In this document: one piece after another, positions 8,670-17,365 of the stretch
Position numbering within the stretch: position 1 is the first letter of the stretch
How the letters are laid out: each line of letters starts with the position of its first letter
The notes under the pieces: model-generated
What the model was told of the DNA's origin: nothing
Seen by the model: only the letters and a program-made list of their open reading frames with translations
Databases searched by the model: none
Assembly: GCA_965656185.1 (NCBI GenBank)
Contig: CBFHJH010000006.1
Span: 1 to 64,000, forward strand
DNA length: 64,000 nucleotides
Direction: 5' to 3'
Origin: Croceimicrobium sp965656185
GTDB lineage: Bacteria; Bacteroidota; Bacteroidia; Flavobacteriales; Schleiferiaceae
Position numbers and translations under genes: made by a program

Positions 8670-8861
8670 TTACACTGCAAATAGAGCAGCGAAACCGATA
8701 CCTTCGATAAGTGCAGCAGCGATAATCATCGCAGTCTGAATCTTACCTGAAGCTTCAGGTTGACGAGCGATAGCTTCCATAGCGGAACCACCGATACGAC
8801 CGATACCCATACCGGCACCGATTACGATCAAACCTGCACCTACAATAGCTGGAATTTCCAT
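8670..8861 (-). CDS. atpE: ATP synthase Fo subunit c
   Basis: 63 residues forming two TM helices joined by the polar loop ARQPEASGK (32-40). The ion-carrying carboxylate is E53 in ALIEGIGFAAL. The Na+-type ligand pattern (a glutamine in helix 1, and Ser/Thr directly after the glutamate) is missing, so proton coupling is expected. Several copies (8-17 in known enzymes) form the rotor ring. It lies 34 bp after atpB and 77 bp before atpF; the spacer to atpF contains a strong hairpin. Confidence 0.97.
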   Translation of the reverse strand: MEIPAIVGAGLIVIGAGMGIGRIGGSAMEAIARQPEASGKIQTAMIIAAALIEGIGFAALFAV

Positions 8862-8895
8862 GGTTTGTGTGATTTAAGCATTAATTAATAAACTC

Positions 8896-9990
8896 TTAAT
8901 GGTGATCATCATGTTCTTCTACGGCCGAACCAAAGTACAGCGCAGATAACATAGTGAAAATATAGGCCTGTAAAAAGGCAACCAACAATTCTATTATCGA
9001 TAAGAAGAAAGTCAATCCGAAGAAAGCTCCTCTTGCGAACCAGTTTCCAAAGATGAAAATCAAGCCAATAATACTCATGATCACCACGTGACCGGCTAAG
9101 ATGTTCGCGTACAAACGAATCATCAATGAGAAAGGCTTAACGAATAATCCAAGAATCTCGATCGGCATCAATACAACGCGCATAACATAAGGTACTCCTG
9201 GCATCCAGAAAATATGTGCCCAATAGTCCTTCTTGCCCGAAAACTGGGTCATAAAGAAAGTAATTAGGGCTAAGCCTAAGGTTACAGCGATGTTACCGGT
9301 AATATTAATCCCTAATGGCGTTTGACCAATAAGGTTGGCGATCCAGATGAAGAAAAATACGGTTAGAAGATATGGCATGAAGCGCTTGTAGTCTTTCTCA
9401 CCTATATTCGGGCGAGCGATATCGTCACGCACTAAGATTACTAAAGGCTCCATGAATTTTGCAATCCCTCTTGGTACGCGCTTTTCATCATAACCCTTCG
9501 CTACCGAAACGAACAACCAGATGGTCAATAAAGCTACTAGAATGGTACTGAAAACCGTCTTGGTAATTGAAAAATCAAGCGGCTTGGCATTGGTTACATG
9601 ATGTTCTGCATCATAGTGAATGGTGCCTTCAGCGTCGGTTTTATAGATCTTGCTGTGGTATAAGCGGAAGTGAGAACCTTTGCTTTCCACGGTTTCATGC
9701 TCTGCATGATGGAACTCTGATGACATAAAGAAGTGCAAGGTTCCTTCATCCCAAAGGATCACGGGCAGCGGGAACTCAACCGAGGTACCATTGGCGTGAT
9801 CACCCCATAAGTGGAAGCTGTAGCTATCCTTGAGGTGGTGTTCCTTTACTTCATCAATCTGTTCTTTAATGCTTTTTTCACCATGTTCTTCATGTTCTTC
9901 GTGTGAATCATGGCCATCACTAGCGTTTGCCGACCAAGAAATGGTCAAGGCTAGGAAAAAGCTAAAGAATCCGAATCTTTTGATCTGCAT
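8896..9990 (-). CDS. atpB: ATP synthase Fo subunit a
   Basis: 364 residues, longer than the E. coli protein (271) because of an N-terminal signal-like segment (about 1-23) and a His/Glu-rich periplasmic stretch (SDGHDSHEEHEEHGEK), an extension common in Bacteroidota. The membrane part has the two half-channel signatures, including the essential arginine in the SLMIRLYANILAGHVV helix, and the C-terminal helix with LLVAFLQAYIFTMLSALY. It forms the proton half-channels against the c-ring. It is the first gene after a 94-bp spacer that carries a TAnnTTTG promoter element. Confidence 0.96.
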   Translation of the reverse strand: MQIKRFGFFSFFLALTISWSANASDGHDSHEEHEEHGEKSIKEQIDEVKEHHLKDSYSFHLWGDHANGTSVEFPLPVILWDEGTLHFFMSSEFHHAEHETVESKGSHFRLYHSKIYKTDAEGTIHYDAEHHVTNAKPLDFSITKTVFSTILVALLTIWLFVSVAKGYDEKRVPRGIAKFMEPLVILVRDDIARPNIGEKDYKRFMPYLLTVFFFIWIANLIGQTPLGINITGNIAVTLGLALITFFMTQFSGKKDYWAHIFWMPGVPYVMRVVLMPIEILGLFVKPFSLMIRLYANILAGHVVIMSIIGLIFIFGNWFARGAFFGLTFFLSIIELLVAFLQAYIFTMLSALYFGSAVEEHDDHH

Positions 9991-10024
9991 AACTCGGCGT
10001 TCAGAGGTCGTTTAAAAATCAGCG

Positions 10025-10032
10025 CAAAAGTA
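10025..10032 (-). promoter_or_regulatory. -7 promoter element for atpB operon
   Basis: TACTTTTG on the minus strand matches the Bacteroidota -7 consensus TAnnTTTG and lies 34 bp before the atpB ATG. No clear TTG -33 element is found at the expected spacing. It suggests that atpB-E-F-H-A-G has its own promoter apart from the porW-bactofilin-atpZ genes upstream. Confidence 0.5.
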
Positions 10033-10084
10033 AACATTTACTCTTTGCCACCTACAGATTTTTTAGTGAGATTTTAGAATGGCT

Positions 10085-10474
10085 TTAATCCGCCTGATTG
10101 AGACGTCGAATTAAGATAAAAGTTTTGATGCTCAAGCAAATAGCATATGGCACAAAAAAGGAAGTAAACTCAATCGCCTGCATCTCGCCATCGGCCTTAT
10201 ATTGAGGATAGAAGAATAAGAAGAAGATTAGAAACTTAAAGAAGCTCCCCGCCATAAAAACAAAGCCCAAATTAGTCTGATGTTTAGCTGGTAAAGCGAG
10301 TAAAAAAAATAAAATTACCGACGCCACGATAAAATTAAAAAGATAGGCTTGCCAGGTTAAATAGCTGCCTAATCCAATCCCTTCCTGACTTAAATATATT
10401 GCGTGAAGGCTGAAGGCTATCGCAAGGAAAAGAAATAGACTGGAGATTGCTCGAGAGGGAAAGCGCTGCAACAT
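10085..10474 (-). CDS. small four-helix membrane protein (DUF6168-like)
   Basis: 129 residues, with four hydrophobic helices (about 10-28, 42-62, 70-90 and 100-122) and a short basic C-terminus. The position between atpZ and atpB is that of AtpI-like assembly factors in other bacteria, and a DUF6168 protein is commonly found here in Flavobacteriia. It begins directly after the atpZ stop. A role in ATP synthase assembly (c-ring or Mg2+ supply) is an inference from context; the sequence itself shows no catalytic motif. Confidence 0.6.
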   Translation of the reverse strand: MLQRFPSRAISSLFLFLAIAFSLHAIYLSQEGIGLGSYLTWQAYLFNFIVASVILFFLLALPAKHQTNLGFVFMAGSFFKFLIFFLFFYPQYKADGEMQAIEFTSFFVPYAICLSIKTFILIRRLNQAD

Positions 10475-10705
10475 TTATTCGGAATTAACTTGCCTTAGCA
10501 CCAGATAAAGGCCTAAAGCCATACCACTTAAAGTACCTACAATGGTGAACCAGGGTTTCGCTAAACTCATCTCGGCGTCGAGCCATTTGCCACCATAAGC
10601 ACCCAAAGCAATTAGGGCCCCCATTTGAATAGCTAAACCCGAGTAGGTAAGATAGCTGTTAAGAGATTTTTTCAGCTGCTCCTTGTCCTTCTTTGGCTCC
10701 TTCAT
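10475..10705 (-). CDS. atpZ: AtpZ/AtpI-family protein
   Basis: 76 residues with a charged N-terminus (KEPKKDKEQLKKSL) and two TM helices, the second being FTIVGTLSGMALGLYLVLRQV. The pattern GLAIQMGALIALGAYGGKWLD matches the AtpZ family, which lies upstream of Fo genes and is proposed to help c-ring assembly or Mg2+/Ca2+ transport together with AtpI. Its start lies 47 bp inside the bactofilin gene in another frame, so the two are translated as overlapping genes. Confidence 0.82.
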   Translation of the reverse strand: MKEPKKDKEQLKKSLNSYLTYSGLAIQMGALIALGAYGGKWLDAEMSLAKPWFTIVGTLSGMALGLYLVLRQVNSE

Positions 10706-11075
10706 TCTTGGTTATTTCGCGCACTACGGCACCCATTTTACAAGAACCGCTAAACTCGGCTCCCGGCTCAATGGCAAGCTTCACAGTGAAGATATCACCG
10801 TTTACATTAGCCGTTTCTTCAAGGTTAAGCAGTTCGTCTACTACGATGGTTCCTTCTAATTTTCCGGAGATGGTGGCCGAACCGCATTTAACCTCTCCTT
10901 TTACTTTGCCCTTTTGGCCTACGACCAGCTTACCGCTGATGGAAATATTCCCCTGAATTTCCCCATCCACACGAAAATCACCGTCAGAACTTACGTTTCC
11001 TTCTATAGCCGTTCCTTGTAAAATTCGGTTACTGCTGTGGGCGCCTACGTTTTCTTCTTTTCCTTTTTTGATCAT
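10659..11075 (-). CDS. bactofilin (polymer-forming cytoskeletal protein)
   Basis: 138 residues. The core is a run of beta-helix turns (about 18-115) with the bactofilin rhythm: GTAIEGNVSSDGDFRVDGE, GNISISGKLVVGQKGKVKGE, then ATISGKLEGTIVVDELLNLE. Bactofilins polymerise into filaments without nucleotides and scaffold envelope and cell-shape proteins. It lies 6 bp after porW and overlaps atpZ by 47 bp. Synteny of porW, bactofilin and atpZ is usual in Flavobacteriia. The C-terminal tail (KNEGAKEGQGAAEK) is short and polar. Confidence 0.92.
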   Translation of the reverse strand: MIKKGKEENVGAHSSNRILQGTAIEGNVSSDGDFRVDGEIQGNISISGKLVVGQKGKVKGEVKCGSATISGKLEGTIVVDELLNLEETANVNGDIFTVKLAIEPGAEFSGSCKMGAVVREITKNEGAKEGQGAAEKIS

Positions 11076-11081
11076 CCCCTT

Positions 11082-13730
11082 TTACTTATAATTTTCCTTG
11101 TAGAATTTTTGATAGCCTTCTAAGTCCTGATTCTTATAGAAGTCCGTAAAGTTAGCGTTCGAAATTACAAATTGTTTGTAATCAACCGATAAAAGCATTT
11201 TTTCGAGCGCCTTTTCATTATTAAGGGTGTTGATAAATGTTTCTCCCTTTACTTTATTATCCAGGCCACTCACCATCACGATTTGATACTCCCTACCCAT
11301 TAAAATGCTCTTGGTGATCAGCTTATCGTTAGGAAAGTATTTACTGCAGAAATCGGTCAACTTAATGGTTAGTTGATTGGCATTAGCCTTCTGGTTTGGG
11401 AAGACCAATACGTAGCGATGCATGGAGTTGAAGTCACTACGATAGCCCGGCCCTTTAGCCGCTTCTTCGGTATAGCCCTCGGCTGCCGCCGGCTCAGTGT
11501 CTAAAACCGCTAGCAGTTCTTTCGCCTTAGCCGATTCATCGGTCATGGGATAAGCATGAACCACTCCGTTCAAAGTTTTAATAAGGTCTTCCTTCCGCTG
11601 TAAAGCGCCTTGGCAATACGCTTTGAGTAATAAAAGCTTCGCACCAAAGCGACTATCGGCAAAGTCCTCGATCGCAGCATTGGTCACGGCTAAAGCTTGG
11701 CGATACGATTTACCCTCGTACTTGGCGTAGGCCGAAGCATAGGCTTTAAGGGCCTCTGACTCATCTACCGTCATTTTCTTCTTGCCTTCATTGAGGATCA
11801 AATAAGCGTACTCGGATTCAGGGTAAGTGGATAAAATAAGGTTTTTATACTTGGTGGCCAAGGCTTCATCGGGCATTAAAACATAAACTCGATAAAGAAT
11901 ATACCAAGCCCTGGGGCGCCCTGGGAAATTACCATAACGCTCCAGCAGGTCGTCTATGGTTTTAGCGGCAGCCGACATGTCTTCGATGTCTTCTTTATAA
12001 AGCAAAGCATTATCGAACAAAGCGTCCTTGATTAAGCGGTGGCTTTCCAGCATTGCGGCCGAGTCGTTCGGAATGTTAACTAAATAGGTTTCGGGGTCAT
12101 ACTTGGGGTTTTCTTCTTCCTCCCCTGCAGCATCGCTTGCTCCGTCGCCATTGGCAGCTACTGGATCTTGCACACTAACCGATTTGTCCGATCGTCGCCA
12201 ATTATCTTCCAGCTTTCGATTACCCCACTTTTGTGTGAAATTAGAGACCCCAGTGGAGCGAAGCGATGGGTTATAAAAATAAAACTGCTGATTGGCGTTG
12301 CCCACTCCGGCCAAGCCCGCCATACCACCACCACGGTTTTGGCCGCTTTGAAAAGCCAGTTGCTCCATGGCCCGATTCTCGGCTTCGCGTGCTTCCTCCT
12401 CTTCTTCTTTGATGCGTTCGATCACCTTCTCCGCTGCCGCTAATTGTTGCTTAGGCGAAAGAGCGGCCAAGGCTTGCAGGCTATCCTGTAATGCGATCGT
12501 ATTCAAATTATCTACCAAGCGACCTAGGCTATTTTTAAGCACTTCTACTGTTTTATATTTGGGGTGGTCTGCTGGCAGGAATTGATAACAGCTATCGTAA
12601 TAGGCTTGGGCGTCTTCGTACTTCTTCTCGTCGAAGCGTATTTCACCCAGCCAGAGGTAACTCAAGCCCTTTTGTTTGTCATTTTTTGTGCTAACCCGCA
12701 AGGAGCGGTTTAAGAAATGGTCACGATCTTCGTATTCGTCCAGCTTATGCGCCACTTCGGCCATCACGTAATAAATACGGTCGCGGTTATCGTAGTTCTT
12801 TTCGTCGCGCAACATTTTTTCCAAATCCTCATAGGCCTCCTGAGGATCCATCAAATCTACGTCGTAATTGCGTGCTCTACTAAGCTGAGCGTTGAATAGC
12901 AGTTCGTAAGGCGGTCCTTTTTTTATCACTCTTAAAAAGAGCTGACTGGCCTCATAATCGTTGCCTAGAGTGGCTTGGAGCTGTCCGCAGATGTACAGCC
13001 AGCGTACTTCTTGCGCTTTTTGGCTGGTTTTTTCTGCCCCTTGGATCAATAGCTGATAGGCGTTCAGATACCGGTCTTGGTCGATCTCTAAGGCCGCAAA
13101 GGAACCATAAACGTCGGCGTCGAGATATTCTGAAAGCTTGCGATCGCTGTAGAGCTTTTCAAAGCGCGCTTGAGCGGCTAGATAATTACCCAGGGCTGTT
13201 TCGGTCTTTGCCGCCCATAACTCAGCCTCAGCCCTAATTCTAGGGTCTTTGAACTCCTGAATGGTATAATTAAATGTTTCTAGGGCCAGCATGTACTCGC
13301 GATTGTAGTAACGCGCTTTTCCGATCAATAAATAAGCATCGTCGATGTAAGTGTTTTTCTGCTCATTCTTGATCATCATCGAATGGCGCGTAATGGTCTT
13401 CGTACCTTTTTCGATCGCCTTTTCTAGGTCGGGCTTAACGCCTGATACGCTTTGCTCGGTACCCTCGATATATATGGGCAATAACTTATCGAAGTCGTCT
13501 TGATGCTGGGTTTTAAGCGTGGTTTGTGCTTTTAACAATGCCTGCTCGCCGTTAAAGATGATATTGTACTTACTCACCATGCGGTGATAAAAGCGCGCGC
13601 TAAAGAGGTCCTTTTCTCGGGAACAAGAAGTTACCAAAAGAAGGGAGATAAAGAGTAGGAGTAAGGCTCTGAGCAGTCGCAAGGAATTGAACGTATATAG
13701 GTGTGGGTTGGAATAACTTTTAAAGCGCAA
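11082..13730 (-). CDS. porW: PorW/SprE, TPR lipoprotein of the type IX secretion system
   Basis: 882 residues. An N-terminal hydrophobic segment ends in a lipobox (LLVTSC, C36), giving a lipoprotein. The opening RFYHRMVSKYNIIFNGEQAL is characteristic of PorW/SprE. TPR-like helical repeats fill about 60-400 and 560-760, separated by a Glu-rich helix (about 430-455) and a low-complexity linker. Known role: PorW/SprE links the PorKN ring to the PorLM motor or translocon in T9SS and is needed for gliding. The window also encodes a T9SS cargo (2515-4785), which fits. The start chosen is the only ATG before the signal peptide. Confidence 0.88.
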   Translation of the reverse strand: MRFKSYSNPHLYTFNSLRLLRALLLLFISLLLVTSCSREKDLFSARFYHRMVSKYNIIFNGEQALLKAQTTLKTQHQDDFDKLLPIYIEGTEQSVSGVKPDLEKAIEKGTKTITRHSMMIKNEQKNTYIDDAYLLIGKARYYNREYMLALETFNYTIQEFKDPRIRAEAELWAAKTETALGNYLAAQARFEKLYSDRKLSEYLDADVYGSFAALEIDQDRYLNAYQLLIQGAEKTSQKAQEVRWLYICGQLQATLGNDYEASQLFLRVIKKGPPYELLFNAQLSRARNYDVDLMDPQEAYEDLEKMLRDEKNYDNRDRIYYVMAEVAHKLDEYEDRDHFLNRSLRVSTKNDKQKGLSYLWLGEIRFDEKKYEDAQAYYDSCYQFLPADHPKYKTVEVLKNSLGRLVDNLNTIALQDSLQALAALSPKQQLAAAEKVIERIKEEEEEAREAENRAMEQLAFQSGQNRGGGMAGLAGVGNANQQFYFYNPSLRSTGVSNFTQKWGNRKLEDNWRRSDKSVSVQDPVAANGDGASDAAGEEEENPKYDPETYLVNIPNDSAAMLESHRLIKDALFDNALLYKEDIEDMSAAAKTIDDLLERYGNFPGRPRAWYILYRVYVLMPDEALATKYKNLILSTYPESEYAYLILNEGKKKMTVDESEALKAYASAYAKYEGKSYRQALAVTNAAIEDFADSRFGAKLLLLKAYCQGALQRKEDLIKTLNGVVHAYPMTDESAKAKELLAVLDTEPAAAEGYTEEAAKGPGYRSDFNSMHRYVLVFPNQKANANQLTIKLTDFCSKYFPNDKLITKSILMGREYQIVMVSGLDNKVKGETFINTLNNEKALEKMLLSVDYKQFVISNANFTDFYKNQDLEGYQKFYKENYK

Positions 13731-13842
13731 AAATATTGTAATCTAGTTTCTAAGCCTTATCCTTCGCGAAATTCCTGTTAAGAAAAAGCCTCTCAGCCCA
13801 AAATTGTAAGGGAGGCGTTCAATTTTTAAGATATTTGTGGCC

Positions 13843-14709
13843 ATGGCAATGGACAAGAAGGAAAATAAAAAGCTTCTCACTAAGCTGAAGAATAAATACC
13901 GCTTAGTGATCTTAAACGATGACACTTTTGAGGAGAAGTTATCTTTTAAGCTAAGCCGCCTCAATGTCTTTGTTCTTACCGGTTTGTCGGCAATTCTATT
14001 AATTGCCGGTACCACCCTTCTCATCGCCTTTACGCCACTGCGCGAATATATTCCGGGCTATTCAAGTACCAGTTTAAAAAAGAAGGCCTTTGAGCTAAGT
14101 CAGGTTACCGACAGCATTTCAGAACAACTTGCCTTTAATAGTCTCTATTTAGAAAACATCAAGGGAATAATCGAAGGAAAACCGCCATTGGACCTGAGCG
14201 ACTCGAGTGTGGTAGACAGCTTGGAAAAAGTGCGCCTGCAAGAATCTGTTTCTAAAGAAGACTCTTTACTGCGCAAATTGGTAGAGGATGAAGAACGCTT
14301 CAGTGTTCCGGTCGACGGATCACCCCGACTGAATATAGAAAGTGTAAACTTCTTTAACCCTTTAAAAGGTTTAGTTATCAATAACTTCAACCCCAATGAA
14401 GAGCACTTGGGCATTGATATTGTTGCGAAAGAAAACGAGGTGATCAAAGCCGCTCAAGACGGGAGAGTTTTATTTGCCGAGTGGACTTCTGAAACGGGTT
14501 ATGTGCTCATCATCCAACACGCCGATAAGTTCATTTCAGTCTACAAACACAATTCTGCTTTACTCAAGCAGCAAGGAGAAGAAGTATCGGCGGGCGAACC
14601 AATTGCCATTATTGGTAATTCAGGCGAACTAAGCTCCGGTCCACATCTGCACTTTGAGCTTTGGTATAACGCTTATCCCGTAGACCCTCAGGAGTACATC
14701 CTATTTTAA
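13843..14709 (+). CDS. M23 family murein endopeptidase, membrane-anchored
   Basis: 288 residues from the ATG at 13843; a GTG at 13837 would add two residues. One TM helix near 45-67 follows a basic cytoplasmic stretch. A periplasmic coiled or linker region (about 80-175) precedes the LytM/M23 domain with HLGIDIVA (zinc ligands H and D), YKHNS and the HLHFE motif near the C-terminus. All metal ligands of an active DD-endopeptidase appear present. Known role of the family: cutting peptide crosslinks in peptidoglycan. It is divergent from porW; its last 4 bp overlap rnhA on the opposite strand. Confidence 0.88.
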   Translation: MAMDKKENKKLLTKLKNKYRLVILNDDTFEEKLSFKLSRLNVFVLTGLSAILLIAGTTLLIAFTPLREYIPGYSSTSLKKKAFELSQVTDSISEQLAFNSLYLENIKGIIEGKPPLDLSDSSVVDSLEKVRLQESVSKEDSLLRKLVEDEERFSVPVDGSPRLNIESVNFFNPLKGLVINNFNPNEEHLGIDIVAKENEVIKAAQDGRVLFAEWTSETGYVLIIQHADKFISVYKHNSALLKQQGEEVSAGEPIAIIGNSGELSSGPHLHFELWYNAYPVDPQEYILF

Positions 14710-15170
14710 AGCATCCCTTCGCTAGCCTCGTAGCCTTGGTCTATAAGTAGTCTAGGGCCTTCACTGGCTGCTACCGCTAAACGGTCACAACGCTCATTTT
14801 GGGGATGATCATTATGGCCTTTTACCCAGTGAAAGTTAACCCGGTGCTTTTTTAGTAAGGGCAAGAGTTGCTTCCAAAGGTCCACGTTCTTCTTGCCTTT
14901 AAAGCCCTTTTGTACCCAAGATCTCAGCCAGCCTTTATTTATGGCATCCACTACATATTTAGAATCGGAAACCACTTCCACACTCATACCTTCTTTCTTT
15001 AAGGCCTTTAGGCCTTCGATTACGGCCAGGAGCTCCATGCGATTATTGGTGGTGCGACGAAAGCCCTCCGAGAGCTCTTTCCGGTGTTTACCGGCCTCGA
15101 GCACAATGCCGTAGCCACCCGGACCAGGGTTGCCCTTAGCCGCGCCATCGGTGTACAGATAAATGACCAT
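14706..15170 (-). CDS. rnhA: ribonuclease HI
   Basis: 154 residues. The four catalytic acids can be placed by motif: D8 (YTDGAAKGNPGPGG), E46 (NNRMELLAV), D69 (VVSDSKYV) and D129 (NERCDRLA), plus H119 in WVKGHND. The basic protrusion helix (WVQKGFKGKKN) that grips the RNA-DNA hybrid is present. It removes RNA from hybrids such as Okazaki primers and R-loops. Its start codon touches the purN stop on the same strand (1-bp overlap), and its 3' end overlaps the M23 gene by 4 bp. Confidence 0.96.
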   Translation of the reverse strand: MVIYLYTDGAAKGNPGPGGYGIVLEAGKHRKELSEGFRRTTNNRMELLAVIEGLKALKKEGMSVEVVSDSKYVVDAINKGWLRSWVQKGFKGKKNVDLWKQLLPLLKKHRVNFHWVKGHNDHPQNERCDRLAVAASEGPRLLIDQGYEASEGML

Positions 15171-15736
15171 TAAATATTAGGGAGCAAATATTCGATTACA
15201 GAAGGATAGTGCTTGTATTCCAGCTCACGAACTTTGTATTCTACGTCTTCCCAGCTGTCTTCGTAATCGACTTCTACTTCTTCTTGAAAGATAATTTCAC
15301 CCTCATCGTAGTTTTCGTTTACGTAGTGAATGGTGATTCCAGAAACTTCATCCTCGTTTTCTACCACCGCCTGATGCACGTATTTGCCGTACATCCCGGG
15401 ACCGCCATAATCTGGCAATAAAGCTGGATGAATATTAATAATGCGCTGTTCAAAGGCTTGAATCAAGTCGCCAGGGATCTTTCGCAAAAAGCCGGCAAGC
15501 ACCACAAGGTCGCAACGCAGACTCTCTAATTTAGCCTGCAGCGTGCCATCTTCGACTTCCGCATTGGATAAAACGATGCAGGAAACGCCAAGCTTTCTGG
15601 CGCGGTCGATTACCCCCGCATTCTTGCTATTAGTAATGATAGCTCGCACTCTAGCCAGGTCACTATCTTCGAAATAGCGGACGATATTCTCCGCATTGGT
15701 GCCCGAGCCGGAAGCTAGGACTACAATATTCTTCAT
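15170..15736 (-). CDS. purN: phosphoribosylglycinamide formyltransferase
   Basis: 188 residues. It transfers formyl from 10-formyl-THF to GAR, the third step of purine synthesis. The phosphate-binding loop ASGSGTN lies near the start, and the catalytic triad N101, H103 (INIHPALLP) and D144 (NENYDEGEI) is in place. It is translationally coupled to rnhA. The 119-bp spacer to the divergent acpP gene presumably carries both promoters. Confidence 0.97.
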   Translation of the reverse strand: MKNIVVLASGSGTNAENIVRYFEDSDLARVRAIITNSKNAGVIDRARKLGVSCIVLSNAEVEDGTLQAKLESLRCDLVVLAGFLRKIPGDLIQAFEQRIINIHPALLPDYGGPGMYGKYVHQAVVENEDEVSGITIHYVNENYDEGEIIFQEEVEVDYEDSWEDVEYKVRELEYKHYPSVIEYLLPNI

Positions 15737-15855
15737 GGCATCTATTATCGAAACGAAAATACAAAGATTCTCTTTGGCGTCTAAATTAATTACAAAGCTC
15801 GCTGCTTTTTGATTTATTTCCTTTCTTTGCAGCTTATAATTTTAAATAAATTATC

Positions 15856-16092
15856 ATGTCAGACATTGCTTCTAAAGTAAAAGCTATCATCGTAGATAAG
15901 CTAGGAGTAGACGAAAACGAAGTTACCAACGAAGCTAGCTTCACCAACGATTTAGGTGCCGACTCTCTTGACACCGTAGAATTGATCATGGAATTCGAAA
16001 AAGAATTCGATATTCAAATTCCAGACGATCAAGCTGAAAACATTACCACTGTAGGTCAAGCAGTAGCTTACATCGAAGAAGCTAAGAAGTAA
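15856..16092 (+). CDS. acpP: acyl carrier protein
   Basis: 78 residues, very acidic. The phosphopantetheine site is S37 in the signature LGADSLDTVELIM. It carries growing acyl chains in type II fatty-acid synthesis. It heads the run acpP-fabF-rnc, conserved across many bacteria, with only 7 bp before fabF. A weak -7-like TTTCTTTG lies at 15822-15829, about 26 bp before the ATG. Codon use is strongly regular, consistent with high expression. Confidence 0.98.
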   Translation: MSDIASKVKAIIVDKLGVDENEVTNEASFTNDLGADSLDTVELIMEFEKEFDIQIPDDQAENITTVGQAVAYIEEAKK

Positions 16093-16099
16093 GATTCCT

Positions 16100-17350
16100 A
16101 TGGAACTGAAAAGGGTTGTAGTAACTGGACTAGGAGCTCTAACTCCTATCGGAAACGACGTCGACACCTACTGGCAGTCTCTGCTAGCAGGCAAGAGCGG
16201 TGCGGCCCGAATCACCCGTTTTGACCCTGAAAAGTTCAAAACTCAGTTCGCATGCGAGCTCAAAGATTTTGATGTAAAAGATTACATCGATCGCAAAGAG
16301 GCGCGTAGAATGGATCGCTTTACTCAATATGCTTTGGTAGTAGCCGATCAGGCTGTTGCCGATGCAGGCATTGAGGGTATTGCTACCGACCCGGATAAAA
16401 TTGGAGTAATTTGGGGCTCAGGCATTGGCGGCTTGGATACCTTTTTGGAAGAGTGTATGAACTTTACCAAAGGTGACGGAACGCCACGTTTCAATCCCTT
16501 TTTCATTCCAAAAATGATCGCTGATCTGGCCCCAGGTCATATCAGTATCAAATATGGTTTCCGCGGTCCTAACTATTCTACCGTTTCAGCTTGCGCGTCT
16601 TCTACCAACTCTATTATCGACGCCTACAATTATATCCGATTGGGTAAAGTTTCTGTTTGCCTAGCAGGCGGAAGTGAAGCGGCGGTTAATGAAGCTGGTA
16701 TGGGTGGTTTTAACGCCATGCACGCTCTAAGCACTCGGAACGAATCCCCCGAATCTGCCAGTCGTCCTTTCGATAAGGACCGCGATGGCTTTGTTTTGGG
16801 AGAAGGCGCCGGTTGTATTGTTCTGGAAGACTATGAGCACGCTAAGGCACGCGGTGCCAAAATCTATGCAGAAATCACTGGCTCTGGTATTAGTGCCGAT
16901 GCGCACCACATTACCGCACCACACCCAGATGGAGCAGGAGCTAAAGGAGTGATGAAGCAAGTCTTGGAGGAAGCGGGTATGCGTCCTGATGAGGTGGATT
17001 ACATTAATGTACACGGTACTTCTACTCCATTAGGAGATGTGGCTGAATTGAAAGCCATTAAGGAAGTGTTTGGCGAAGATGCTTATAAACTAAATATCAG
17101 CTCTACTAAGTCCATGACCGGACACTTATTAGGTGCAGCTGGTGCCATTGAAGCAATCGCAGCCATTCTGTCGATACAAAACAATGTGATTCCGCCTACT
17201 ATAAATCACTTTACCGACGATCCGGAGATCGACTCCAAACTGAACCTTACTTTCCATCAAGCTCAAGAGCGTGAAGTTCGCGCAGCAATTAGCAATACCT
17301 TTGGTTTTGGCGGACATAATGCCTCTGTATTATTCCGTAAGTTGAGTTAA
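16100..17350 (+). CDS. fabF: beta-ketoacyl-ACP synthase II
   Basis: 416 residues. It condenses malonyl-ACP with acyl-ACP. The Cys-His-His triad is C165 (SACASS), H305 (VHGTSTPLGD) and H342 (KSMTGHLLGAAGA), two positions later than in E. coli FabF. The C-terminal glycine loop (NTFGFGGHNASV) is present. It lies 7 bp after acpP and 15 bp before rnc, in one operon. Confidence 0.98.
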   Translation: MELKRVVVTGLGALTPIGNDVDTYWQSLLAGKSGAARITRFDPEKFKTQFACELKDFDVKDYIDRKEARRMDRFTQYALVVADQAVADAGIEGIATDPDKIGVIWGSGIGGLDTFLEECMNFTKGDGTPRFNPFFIPKMIADLAPGHISIKYGFRGPNYSTVSACASSTNSIIDAYNYIRLGKVSVCLAGGSEAAVNEAGMGGFNAMHALSTRNESPESASRPFDKDRDGFVLGEGAGCIVLEDYEHAKARGAKIYAEITGSGISADAHHITAPHPDGAGAKGVMKQVLEEAGMRPDEVDYINVHGTSTPLGDVAELKAIKEVFGEDAYKLNISSTKSMTGHLLGAAGAIEAIAAILSIQNNVIPPTINHFTDDPEIDSKLNLTFHQAQEREVRAAISNTFGFGGHNASVLFRKLS

Positions 17351-17365
17351 TTAGCTTTCCGCTTG

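Noticed and set aside
8670..8861. Sodium-driven ATP synthase
   Set aside because: The c-subunit lacks the glutamine in helix 1 and the Ser/Thr after E53 that bind Na+.
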